Of a stretch of DNA of 64,000 nt, positions 33,401 to 41,400 are shown piece by piece. The number at the start of each line of letters is the position of its first letter. Within the stretch, counting starts at the first letter, position 1. The stretch is from Takakia lepidozioides. Lineage: Eukaryota; Streptophyta; Takakiopsida; Takakiales; Takakiaceae. The notes under the pieces were generated by a model. It worked only from the letters and a program-made list of their open reading frames with translations, was not told the origin of the DNA and ran no database searches. The position numbers were made by a program, and so were the translations under genes. The DNA lies in the NCBI GenBank assembly GCA_030704615.1, contig CM060731.1, positions 61,236,756 through 61,300,755 of the forward strand, written 5' to 3'.

Positions 33401-36400
33401 TCTATACAAGAAGGGTGACAGAGAAGAACCGGGGAACTACCGAGGCATCATGCTCCTCAATGGAGTTGGCAAGATATTTTGCAGAGTTATAAGTACTTGT
33501 CTCAAGGTTGATCTGGAATCTAGAGGTTGTTTCCACGAAGGCCAAGCTGGCTTTCGGTGAAACAGGGGCTGTGTGGATCTTTTCTTCACTCTAAGCCAGA
33601 TATCCAGGGAAGGAAAAAAGAAGGGAAATCCACTTTTGTTTTTTTCTTGGCCGACGTCGGAAAGACTTATGATACAGTGTGGAGAGATGGTCTATGGCTC
33701 CGACTCTGGTCATGTGGGATCATGGGAAAGATGTGGAGAGTTGTCCATAACTTGTATGCAGCTCACACCAAAAGTTGTGTTAATGTTAATGGATCTTTGG
33801 CATAGACCAAGGTGTAGCTCAAGGATGCACCTTCTCCCCTCTGCTCTTCAATGTTTTCGTCAATCAACTCCTCGAGGATGTGGAAAGTGAGGGATTTGGG
33901 TTAACGGTCGGTGATGCCACCATACCAGCCCTTATGTTTGCGGATGACTTCGCAGGCATAGGGGAGACTCCTTCCAATCTCCAGGAGTTGATTGATTGCG
34001 CAAAGAGATACTTTGACCTTTGGGGGCTAGAGGCTAATGTCAGAACATGTGCAGTGGTTAAAGAGAAGTACAAGGGCCTCTATCATGGGATCGCCACCAT
34101 GCAATATGATAAGCTCGTTGACTATGCCATCAGGTCCACCAGCTTTAAATCAGTTTAAATGCTCAATTGCTTCCACGATCTCAGAAGAACTAATGGGAGT
34201 GTTATAAGCACTGATGAAGTAGACAAACGATGGACATGGAGACGATGGGAAAATACAAGTGGAACTAACCTCCTTTTGTGCTTCTGTGAGTTTTTGTTGG
34301 CTCAGCTGCTCCCTTTCCTCTGTCCTTGTCTTCTCCTGCTCGAATACCATCAAAACTTAAAACTGTTTCAACTTAATAATAAGTATATGGAAGTTACATA
34401 ATATGATTCGTATGCCACAATCTTCAATCTGTGGCTCGCTTTTCATCAATGTCTGAAAGGTAAAAGGCTCTCATCACCGTACAAGGCTCTCATCATGGAA
34501 GCCTCTTAATTAACCAACTGCCAGCTGTATGAGGGTTGGGATCCCACAGTGACTATGCAGTGTATAAACTTGCTCTCTCAATGGTTGTCATCATCTTGTC
34601 CCTTGGGTCATTTTGGCATCCGTGCCTTCAATCACCATTGTGGGTTTGAGATCACTAGAACCCATAAGCAAATCAGCCAATCAAGTAGGACTTTCTGTGG
34701 CCTGCCCACTTGGTGTACCTACCCCCTAAGTTGTACTTGAGGATTTAAGAACGAGTTTGGCATCTGACACTTTGTATTCACAGTTGACGATAAAAAACTA
34801 TTGAGTCAGTGTGTAGCTCAATTTCTATCAAACCTGGAGTCGAAGCGTCTGAGCCTCAGCCAATGCTTTGCGTGTTATTTTAAGCCTCTCCTCTGTCTCC
34901 GCCACTGATGCCTGCACAGAGCGGAAGAAAATTTACTGAAATGACTGGAGGCCTAAAGCAAAAGGGATGTAAACCGTCCCCTGGTGGTTCTGCTTGCACT
35001 CCAATTGAACAGTGGTCTTGTGCACCATTCATTCCAGTCAGGAAAATACCTCTAGCAAGTCACCAAGGCCCAGTGGTTAGGGCACAAGGCCACCTGACAA
35101 GTGGTCGTGGGTTCAAAGCCACATAGTTGTATGTCAGAGACACCCAATATGGCCAACCCAGCCATAAAAGGGGGTATTCGGGTCAACTGGCTACTTAATG
35201 TGTGGGTACCTAGGGGACTTTCAGGTCCTTGGGGGAGAGTTGGGCAACCCCATTGCCAGGTTATGGCCGTTAGAAGGTGTCCACCTTCCAAACGGAAGGT
35301 AGTAGTCCTTCGGGGTGAAGTGACACCATAAGTTACGCTTGCTTCGGCAAAAGTCTTCTTTCTTTTCATTTCTTTTCTAGCAGGTCAGCATTTGTCTCCA
35401 GCGTGATATGACCCAAGGGCTTAAGGGACACAACTAGAACCACAGGGTAACAACACAGGAAATGAAATGAAACAAATAAAGGATGTCAGCCCTTGTCCAC
35501 CTGCTCATAAAACCCACCTGGAGCGCAATTGTTGACAAATCATACTGCACCAGCTCAGCATCTCGCTCATCGAGCAATGAAAGATTATACTGTCCAATAT
35601 GGTGACCACAGACCAAACTTGATGAGAACAAAAAACTTGGGAGTCATTGCTGAGGTCCAATAAATCCTGTAATCATTGGCTAGCACAATTTCTATGGCCC
35701 TTTAAGGTTCAGTTGAGGTGGACATGTGGTGCAAACCACACTCAACATACATAGTCACTCTGGTACACACCTAGTACATAGCTACTCAGGTTTCTGGTGC
35801 TAACTATGGTTAAGCTTGGCCCCTGTGCTTACAGATCGAATGGAAATGAACTTTGCGGTAGATGCCACTGAAACTGTAACCACAGTTGCCATAATCGTAA
35901 GATCTACTATGATAACAGGACAAGTGTAAGCCGTGGATGCCGGCGATGTCAATCAGGAAACTGGATGTGATCGGAATCCTACCTTGAAGTCATCCTGGAG
36001 CTGAGAAATCTGTGAGCCAAGATCAGACACCATCTTCTCTTTGTCACACACCTGACTTCCTCCAAAAATTCATCCACATATCAAGTCCATAATCTCACAA
36101 AGAAACATGATGTTTCCGTAAGTATGGGAAAAATGGCACCCATCGTCCCGCCCCTCCCCAAGACATTCTTCTCCTGTCTCTGTCTCTCCCTCTGTGGAAG
36201 TTCTTTCTTTCTTTTCTTTTTTGACCACAATGGGTTCTCCATTGCTTCCCTACTGCCACAAAATACGGAGTGGGTGGAAAACAAGACCGCAATAGATGCA
36301 TCAGAGAACTTATGGAACTGCACGTCAGGCGGACATGGAAACCAGCCACTCTAACAACAAAACTACTGGACGGCGATTGTGGTGACCCTCATTCTGCTCG

Positions 36401-36762
36401 CCCCATTTCATGTTCCATTCAAAAGGACATCGGGACTAAAGAGGCTACGGCAACTACACTCTAGTACATCTCTCTCACACATTACTAGCTCCAAGAAAAA
36501 GCAACCAACCAGGCCCCCAAAAGATAATTATATAAGATAATGCAATGTGAAGTGACCAAAGTGAAACCCTAAATGATAAATAGTTCGACACCTGAGATTG
36601 AAGGGTCTGTATTTGAGAGTCACAGAGGCCGATCAGCTCTTTCTCCTTTTTTTCAAGCAACGAACGAAAATCCCGAAACTCGGACCTGTCTGCTCCCATG
36701 ATTGATCTTGTTCTGCCTGCGTCCTTGGATTGGTGGAAGGACTGCTCCGCCTCCCCCGACAC
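15413..36762 (-). CDS. CCDC57: CCDC57-like coiled-coil protein, 24-exon gene
   Basis: Reassembled by eye. Exons, 5' to 3': 36762-36592, 36051-35983, 35589-35518, 34911-34834, 34335-34270, 29471-29399, 28799-28672, 28377-28318, 28065-27982, 27354-27307, 24585-24463, 23394-23311, 21610-21497, 20979-20908, 20684-20634, 20364-20274, 19389-19255, 19070-18982, 18156-17897, 17754-17581, 17444-17336, 17057-16874, 16698-16568, 15517-15413. All have AG/GT borders; phases agree; total 2571 nt (856 aa plus stop). Nearly all is coiled coil. Exons 2-3 join to LQDDFKYNLSLLDERDAELV, matching the CCDC57 N-terminal signature (DF.YNL..LEERD.EL.RYD). Exons 17-18 give RLLREN...ERIREVVASMRTEME, matching its conserved C-terminal helix; an SP-rich basic tail follows. 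CCDC57 is a centrosome/cilium protein in animals. Uncertain: exon 9 acceptor, possible extra exons in introns 5 and 23. Confidence 0.65.
16222..16290 (+). mobile_element. LINE-1f 3' tail copy
   Basis: Conserved 3' end of the LINE family seen at 25.4-27 kb: TTTTGTCCCATAAGCTC, hairpin AAGCTC...GAGCTT, CCGCGG, TTATAAAG, then CATTT repeats. Coding remnants of its C-terminus precede it (about 16085-16180). It lies in the last intron of the CCDC57-like gene. Confidence 0.75.
16300..16525 (+). mobile_element. LINE C-terminus plus 3' tail copy
   Basis: Short coding remnant (RNAWELFCTEL-type C-terminus, about 16320-16400) followed by the same hairpin tail and CATTT end as at 16222. It ends next to exon 23 of the CCDC57-like gene. 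Confidence 0.7.
18258..18315 (+). mobile_element. LINE 3' tail copy (diverged)
   Basis: GAGCTTCCTGCGGATGTTAT then AAGTACCATTTCATCTCATTTC: a 5'-truncated, diverged copy of the same LINE tail in intron 18 of the CCDC57-like gene. Confidence 0.65.
19636..19715 (+). mobile_element. tRNA-like SINE head
   Basis: GGGTAGCTCAGTGGTAGAGT is a canonical Pol III A box context and GGTTCAATCCC a B box, about 30 bp apart. No convincing acceptor stem pairs across the ends and it lies in intron 16 of the CCDC57-like gene, so I read it as a tRNA-derived SINE rather than a tRNA gene. Confidence 0.5.
21194..21238 (-). mobile_element. 45-bp LINE tail micro-insertion with 11-bp duplication
   Basis: In minus orientation the insert carries only the last bases of the LINE-2f element (GGCCACAAGGCTACGGCAAA, CAACGTCTTATGAGTAC). 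It is flanked by perfect direct repeats GATGAAGAAGA at 21183-21193 and 21239-21249, the expected target-site duplication. It sits in intron 13 of the CCDC57-like gene. Confidence 0.85.
21985..22605 (-). mobile_element. LINE-2f fragment (C-terminal coding region)
   Basis: The minus strand encodes pieces matching the twin-primed LINE at 32248-34209: NLCPVCDLGEDLKDDLTGLP followed by TLGTRLIFELRVGSLP, and upstream a broken FFHCRGINTEVKRTILCIV segment. Both ends are truncated relative to that copy. It lies in intron 12 of the CCDC57-like gene. Confidence 0.75.
22620..23310. other. Intron sequence, nothing recognised
   Basis: Part of intron 12 of the CCDC57-like gene. I see no coding or repeat signature. 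Confidence 0.4.
24205..24290 (-). mobile_element. SINE-35 fragment
   Basis: In minus orientation about 65 bp (CTTCCAAACAGAAGGCAGTA ... GAAGTGACACCATAAGTTAC, then GCTTGCTTCGG) is nearly identical to the 3' part of the SINE at 35063-35375. It lies in intron 11 of the CCDC57-like gene. Confidence 0.75.
24985..25110 (+). mobile_element. LINE-1f 3' UTR and tail, array unit 1
   Basis: GAGCAACAGTTCTTATCTCT then GACTCTGGTTTCCTGTTTTC, the hairpin AAGCTCTCTGAGCTTT, CCGCAGACGTTATAAAG and a CATTT tail. It is the same 3' UTR as at 26536-26656 and starts a head-to-tail series of 3' ends. Confidence 0.8.
25110..25430 (+). pseudogene. LINE-1f C-terminal fragment, array unit 2
   Basis: Plus-strand frames give the family's zinc-knuckle-like C-terminus: CPTCAGDYKDMESEEHFFFH, CPSYYEICGRFNCLF and FHYEDQKCVAAYPHE in shifted frames, followed by a short 3' UTR. 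It is 5'-truncated and broken, inside intron 10 of the CCDC57-like gene. Confidence 0.75.
25430..26656 (+). pseudogene. LINE-1f ORF2 C-terminal half, array unit 3 (longest copy)
   Basis: Begins inside the reverse transcriptase with SKTKIMVFNG and YRYLGLVIHSPKFQFAATAL, runs through the post-RT helical region (KKWLFDSVVTPNATFGCEFW), shifts frame near 25930, and continues open to a TAG at 26540 through SSLLRALGQFRVGSHNLRIE, CPACTGGNQEIETEEHFFYC and PLYYEIRGRFHCLF. The last part, Cys and His spaced C..C...EEHFFYCP, resembles the C-terminal zinc motif of non-LTR retrotransposon ORF2. The 3' UTR has the hairpin and ends in CATTT repeats. The 5' half is missing. Confidence 0.8.
26656..27065 (+). mobile_element. 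LINE-1f C-terminal fragments and two tails, array units 4-5
   Basis: A 5'-truncated C-terminus (ENTSSFIALYIMRSVG-type frame, then FHYEDQKCLADYLHK in another frame) with a tail ending in CATTT repeats at about 27002, then a second short tail (CATGAACTCTTTGAGCTTCC, CGCAGACATTATAAAA) ending at 27065. Units lie head to tail. Confidence 0.75.
27070..27306. other. Intron 10, right part
   Basis: No coding exon recognised; contains one more degraded tail-like stretch (27065-27140). Confidence 0.4.
29605..29935 (+). pseudogene. LINE-1f C-terminal fragment
   Basis: Plus strand shows the same C-terminal landmarks in broken frames (RFKVGSDSLQIETDRWDNLQ, then HFFFHCPLYCEIRERCNC-type sequence, then TEVFHYKDQKCLADYLHEA). 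It lies in intron 5 of the CCDC57-like gene. Confidence 0.75.
29935..31840 (+). pseudogene. LINE-1f copy with internal deletion
   Basis: Starts in the linker upstream of RT (HAPFYDEECKVARRHIKSLL, then LKHYKSLIRSKKRAYTLKLQ), keeps RT motifs GQPGFRRNRSTLDHIFTF and VYFLDFRKAFDSVPRDHF, then jumps at about 30960 to the post-RT region (TEALFQLTIFLKRL), missing the YADD box. The C-terminal zinc-like motif (CPACTGGNQEIEIEEHFFYC) and the hairpin/CATTT tail follow (31765-31840). Multiple frameshifts. A second short tail lies at 31840-31890. Confidence 0.8.
31590..31636 (+). mobile_element. 47-bp LINE tail micro-insertion with 12-bp duplication
   Basis: Within the LINE-1f C-terminus, 47 bp containing GGCCACAAGGCTACGGCAAA and CAACGTCTTATGAGTAC are flanked by perfect direct repeats TCTAACTGAAGT at 31578-31589 and 31637-31648. 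The insert equals the terminal bases of the LINE-2f element at 32248-34209, in the plus orientation. Confidence 0.88.
32248..34209 (-). mobile_element. LINE-2f insertion with 5' inversion (twin priming)
   Basis: The 1962-bp insertion is bounded by a perfect 14-bp duplication, ACTGATGAAGTAGA, at 32234-32247 and 34210-34223. The sense part (minus, about 33388 to 32248) encodes the ORF2 C-terminus: LPSYTYLGIEFSSNYTWDAH, KALGLTKFFHCRGINSEVKK, LNLFPVCDMGEAIMDDLKGL and the terminal GGCAAACAACGTCTTATGAG. The other part (plus, about 33390 to 34140) is inverted and encodes the preceding RT: KKGDREEPGNYRGIMLLNGV, IPALMFADDFAGIGE (FADD box) and YFDLWGLEANVRTCAVV. In RT order, the distal end of the inverted part meets the start of the sense part, as twin priming predicts. 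It sits in intron 5 of the CCDC57-like gene. Confidence 0.85.
35063..35375 (+). mobile_element. tRNA-derived SINE, complete, with target duplication
   Basis: Head: AAGGCCCAGTGGTTAGGGC (A-box-like) and GTGGGTTCAAAGCC (B box). Body of 240 bp; tail CTTCGGCAAAAGTCTTCTTT followed by TTTTCATTTCTTTT. Flanking repeats TCTAGCAAGTCA (35051-35062) and TCTAGCAGGTCA (35376-35387) differ at one base. It lies in intron 3 of the CCDC57-like gene. Confidence 0.8.
36205..36375 (+). mobile_element. LINE-1f fragment
   Basis: Broken match to the LINE-1f post-RT region: GFSIASLLPQNTEWVENKTA, IRELMELHVRRTWKPATLTT. It lies in intron 1 of the CCDC57-like gene. Confidence 0.65.
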
Positions 36763-38073
36763 CTCAAGGCTATAGAGTATCGGGCTCTCTCACAAGAACA
36801 CGCACATCTTCCGATTTCAAGATGTAAATGAAATATGCCCCTTTCCCCACCGGCCCCATCCCCGAGCCTCTCTCACATAAACCAAGGGATTCGTTTAACA
36901 ATCTCTGCCTCAATTACTCATCCCATACGAAGGACAGATCTCATACTCTCGTCCAAACCATAGATCACAGCGTCTATCTCTCACTCTGACCAAAAGGAAA
37001 CAATTGACGAGTTGATCCTCAGTCAAACAGTCGAAGAGGACAGACCGCTTCCCCTCCGCAACCGAATTCATCTTCCAACAATCTATCCCGCAGTCGCTGT
37101 TGTATCAGCCTTTACAATTGTCCTCCCTCCCGGTCTCTAGTCTCTACCTGCTATGACCCTTCGATACCTCGGGTCTTGGAGATAACAGTTACAAGTGCAT
37201 GCGGCCCCGCGTGTATGGGTCGGGACCCGGTGCCTCCGCGGGTGGATAGGCGGACCGGTTCCAGGCGACTTGAACAATTTGGGCGGGAACGGTCAGAGCG
37301 CTGGGCATTGGCAGACAAGTAGTGTTGGTCCGGCGGTTTGCCTTGGAAGGTGCCTGCCTCAAACGACCGTACTACCTAAGCACCTAAACTACCTTAGTCG
37401 GTAGTTTGTGTGGAATACCAAATGCCCATGTAATCAACTATCATCTACAACCCTCGACCTCATCTAGGACCCTCGAGAAATCATCTACAACCCCCCACTA
37501 AATCAACCACTCTCTAATGGACAGGGCCCACACAAACTGGGGGCATATTTAGCTTACTGTTGCTATTAATTAATATGTTCATGCTTACGATTTTTTTTAT
37601 TTTTTTTCCGGGGCCTTGTGTTTGCAGAGCCCACTACTTTATAAGTAGTAACTGAGTAAGTAGTAAGAGGGGGGCCTATCCTTTATATACCCTCTTAGGG
37701 CGGTGGGACCCTTGTAGAAGCTTGCAGACTCCTCAAGCAATGGGACCTTTTAGAAGGCCCTGGGACAGCCCTAGAAACCTCCTTACCCGAATTGACGGCT
37801 GAACCGTCCCCAATTTAACCCTTAAGCGGATGAGGGTGTAACTCGTTACCTACAATCATCCACAGATTTGAACCTTATAAATCCCTATGTAACTACCACA
37901 TCCATCTACTCATAAAGTTTCAGCCCATTTGACCGTTGTAATTTGCAGATAATAGCAAAAGAAAACATGATTTTTATAAGTTCACTCCCCAAAAGAAGGG
38001 GTAACTTTCGTTTGACCAGACATTTGCTGCATCAGGTTGAATCTTCCCTCCAGAATGCCCAGAATGCCCACCA
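36763..38073. promoter_or_regulatory. Upstream region of the CCDC57-like gene; no motif assigned
   Basis: Lies 5' of the minus-strand start codon at 36762, so it must hold its promoter and 5' UTR. No TATA box is called. At 37505-37575 is ACCACTCTCTAATGGACAGG-type sequence that recurs at 40150-40200. Confidence 0.35.
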
Positions 38074-38075
38074 TA

Positions 38076-38919
38076 CCGTAGGTTCATAGCAGATTAGGCA
38101 CCCCAGTGCCTAATAATTATTAAATTTGGAATATTCTTTTTAGGCACTTTAAACAAAAGATTTATGTAAATTAGACACTTTTCATCCATCATATTTGGTG
38201 TTAGGCACCTTTCATGACTTGGAACTTCTCCTTCCATCCTCCCCAAAGGTCTCACGTACCCTCTCTCTTCTTCCCCAAGACAAACCCTAAAAAAAAATCT
38301 TTTCTAATGGAGGGGCGTCCGAGAGCCCACTACACGATGGGCGCAAATGTGGAGATGGCTAACAATGGAGGAACCAAGCCTGGCTAAATCCTGGCCCAAA
38401 CACACTCACCACGAGATCACAAGGTAAGAGGCTCAAATTGTGCTTCAATTTTTTGCTCTGTCGTTGGAACGACCCCGACAAGTGGTTGGCCTAGGAGATG
38501 GAATTAAGGAGTGACATTTGAGAGCGAGAGAGAAATCCAACTACAACAGGCGGTGACAACCTGATACCCACACCTTAGTCTGCAGTAATAATTGTGTGCC
38601 TTAGTACTTATCCTACTAACTTGGAAATCCTCTTATGTAATGCTTGATTGTGTACTTAGTACTTATCATTGGAAGGTCCTTTGGAGGTTATATGGACCTA
38701 GGAAGTTGGCCTATACTTTTTGAACATTTATGGAGGCATTTGTTTTTTGTTTTCAATAGAAATTATATAGAGTAGGATTTTTTTAGACAATTTTACTGAA
38801 TTAGGCACTTTCATATTATTTTTCCAACCTTTTAGGCATAAATCTTGAAAAATCACAGATTTGCTTAAGCACTTTTTTTCTTAAATTCAATTTGTGCCTA
38901 ATCTGCTATGAACCTACGG
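38076..38919. mobile_element. Non-autonomous DNA transposon, 26-bp perfect TIRs, TA duplication
   Basis: Both ends carry the same 26 bp in inverted orientation (CCGTAGGTTCATAGCAGATT then AGGCAC), at 38076-38101 and 38894-38919, with no mismatch. TA flanks on both sides (38074-38075 and 38920-38921) fit Tc1/mariner-type target duplication. The 844-bp body has many TTAGGCACTTT motifs in both orientations and no transposase frame. Confidence 0.85.
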
Positions 38920-39489
38920 TATTTGTAATCTGTGGCACATACCAAGTGCCCTCTCAAAAAGTGAGACCCAATTCCAAAAACATCAATGGGCTATTTTGTA
39001 TGTGAATTTTGGGGGGTAAATTTCCCCAATTTGCTGTAGTGAACCAAGGCTCCTAAAATGTCTAAATTTTTTCTTGGAATCCTTACTATCGTCTATGCTT
39101 TGCCCCAATGTAAAGTACACTGTCCAAAACAATTCTGATAAAGAGCAAATTCTAGGTTGGATGGGACTTTTTTGAAATACCTTCCAGCCTGCCACGTGGG
39201 CGGTTGACCTGCGTGGACACCCCTTGGGCTACACCCTGCCCACGGAAGTGGTCAACCTGCTTGGACATCACCCAAATCTGGTACCCACACTTAAAAAATC
39301 GTACAGTGCATGGCATTTATGGTTTACCTGTGGCATTTGTTGGAGCAGACAAGGGCGCCTAAATTTTTCATTCAGAATGCATGTTCATCCAACTTCATCC
39401 ACATCAGTTACGACGTTAATTTTTAAAACCACGCAACTTAAAACCACGCAACCTGATTCGGGTCGCGTGATCGTTTAAGGGTTAATACC

Positions 39490-40045
39490 AGTGTTGGACT
39501 GGTATCGTATTTTGAACACACCAGCCTGGTACTGGTATATAGTCCTCCGGCCAATTGTGATACCAGGGAGGTACTGGTATTGGCAAAAATCTGAGATTTT
39601 GATACCATGGTGATATCAATGATACCTGATTGGTGTGGTGTTTATGGTATCAATAGCAAGAGTTTTTATAAATCGATACCAGGGTAATATCAATATTGGT
39701 CTGATATCAAAAAAACCCATGATATGCTAAATATTGAAAGGCCCACTTCTCATATAAATGTGTAGAAGCATGCTTCTTATTGATTTTATTCCTCAAAGTA
39801 TTCCTCAAGTTCCTCAAAGTATTGATACCAGGTTTTCCTCACAAAAATGGATCCGGTACTGGTATCAGGTACCAGATTTTCAACCACCTAGCAGACTGGT
39901 AGGGCATCGTCCATAGTATTAGGAAGCAGATACCAAGCCAATACGGGTATATGCTAGGTAGTGGCCTGAGGTGATACCAGACTGGTCTGGTATTTCATAC
40001 CAGTATTGATACCAGTTTCTTATCGGTATACCAGTCCAACACTTG
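39490..40045. mobile_element. hAT-like MITE, 556 bp, 8-bp target duplication
   Basis: Begins AGTGTTGGACTGGTAT and ends ATACCAGTCCAACACTTG, its near-perfect inverse with two extra bases. TTAATACC occurs directly on both sides (39482-39489 and 40046-40053). An 8-bp duplication and a (C)A(A)GTGTTGG terminus fit hAT elements. The interior is packed with TACCAG / CTGGTA motifs in both orientations. No coding capacity. Confidence 0.82.
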
Positions 40046-40201
40046 TTAATACCTCTTACCTTCCTCTCTTCTTTTTTACTTACTCCCTTACATTACACTT
40101 ATTAATCTAAATCCTTGTTTAGCTTACTATAACCCCGCTTTTTAATTCGTGGACCACTCTCTAATGGACAGGCCCACCCAAACTTGGGGGGCTTATTTGA
40201 T

Positions 40202-40784
40202 TGTAGGTGTCAAGGACGAGAACATGACTGAACACAAACAAGAGATAAGACTAGAGGTACAAGGCTAGACAAGAAGTCAAGGTTGGTGTGGCCGAATGCA
40301 CGATGAGTAAATATGAATCAAGACGATCTTTATAACAATGAACAAGAGTACAAGATATTGGAACACGACTTGAATACTGGAATGCTGGAAACTGGACTAG
40401 AGTACTGGGAATTGGAAACAAGAGTAGCTTGAACTGGTGTTGGCGAGACTGAAGAGTGTCCAGTCTCGCCTCCTATATATACTGGCTATTAAGAAGCTTT
40501 CCTAAGAAGCTTCCCCTACGGAGGTTTATTGCTGGAGAAGTTTCCAAGATTAAACAAAGGTTTCTTGATAGAGAAGCTTCTTTAAACAATTGAAGTATCT
40601 TGATGGAGAAGTTTCCCAAGTTACTCTTGGTAATTTGGTAAACTCCCGATAACTTGGTAAGTAATGATAAATCATGGTAGATCATGGTAAATTACGGTAA
40701 GTCATGATAACTTCCGATAATATGGTAATTTGGTAACTTCTGGTATTTACTCATGGTAAGTTCTTCTAGGCTATGTCCGTGACA
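40202..40784 (-). mobile_element. LTR (3') of a chromodomain Ty3/gypsy element
   Basis: On the minus strand the LTR starts TGTCACGGACATAGCC and ends CTTGACACCTACA (TG...CA, short inverted termini). Directly before it, inside the element, is a polypurine tract AGAGGAGGGGGTGA, the primer for plus-strand synthesis. Length 583 bp. The right part has a run of GGTAA/TGGTAA-type short repeats. The partner LTR is missing. Confidence 0.8.
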
Positions 40785-41400
40785 TCACCCCCTCCTCTAG
40801 CGCCGAGTTCCTCGAGGAGCGGTAAAATCTTGGACTTGCTTAGAGTTGGAGAAAATCCAAAATCCGGCGAATGGTACTTGCCAAGTATTCGGCTCTTCGT
40901 TCTTGACTCAAATGATTTATAGGTCCCTGCAACCATCAATAATGTCCAACACCTTGAACTTGGGACCACATTTGAGCATTCTGATTTTCGAAGCTGCCTT
41001 CAAACATGATTTCATTGTCGTCTGGGTCCGAAGCCTCAACCTCCAACAGAATTATCAGACTTCGAGTAGGCTCCACTTGCCGTCGTACGGGGTCCAGACG
41101 AGGAAGTACGCGTCGCATTGGTGGCCCATCGTCTCGAGAGTGTCGGTGTGATGTTGAAGGTCGTGAGAGTCGAAACGGCTGATCTGGTAGCTGGGTAAGC
41201 AACAACTCCAATGTATCTGGTTCCTGTGACTCCATACTGCCAATACAAGATGCAAGAGTGCTGGAAGTGTAGCTATATAAACTGATGTGTGGTGCTCCTC
41301 CCTCCTTAGCGTGTATCAGATACATTGAATGTGGATTCTTCACCTTGAAGCTAACTTGGCTGACATCATCGTTGTGACGTGTAACTCAGGGCTTAGCTGG
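40785..41400 (-). other. 3' internal region of the Ty3/gypsy element
   Basis: Minus-strand frame 41343-40936 is open for 135 codons with no recognised domain; it lies between the chromodomain and the polypurine tract, where these elements are usually non-coding. Confidence 0.4.

Noticed and set aside
37195-37404. 69-codon plus-strand frame
   Set aside because: Short, GC-rich, no motif; lies in the upstream region of a minus-strand gene.
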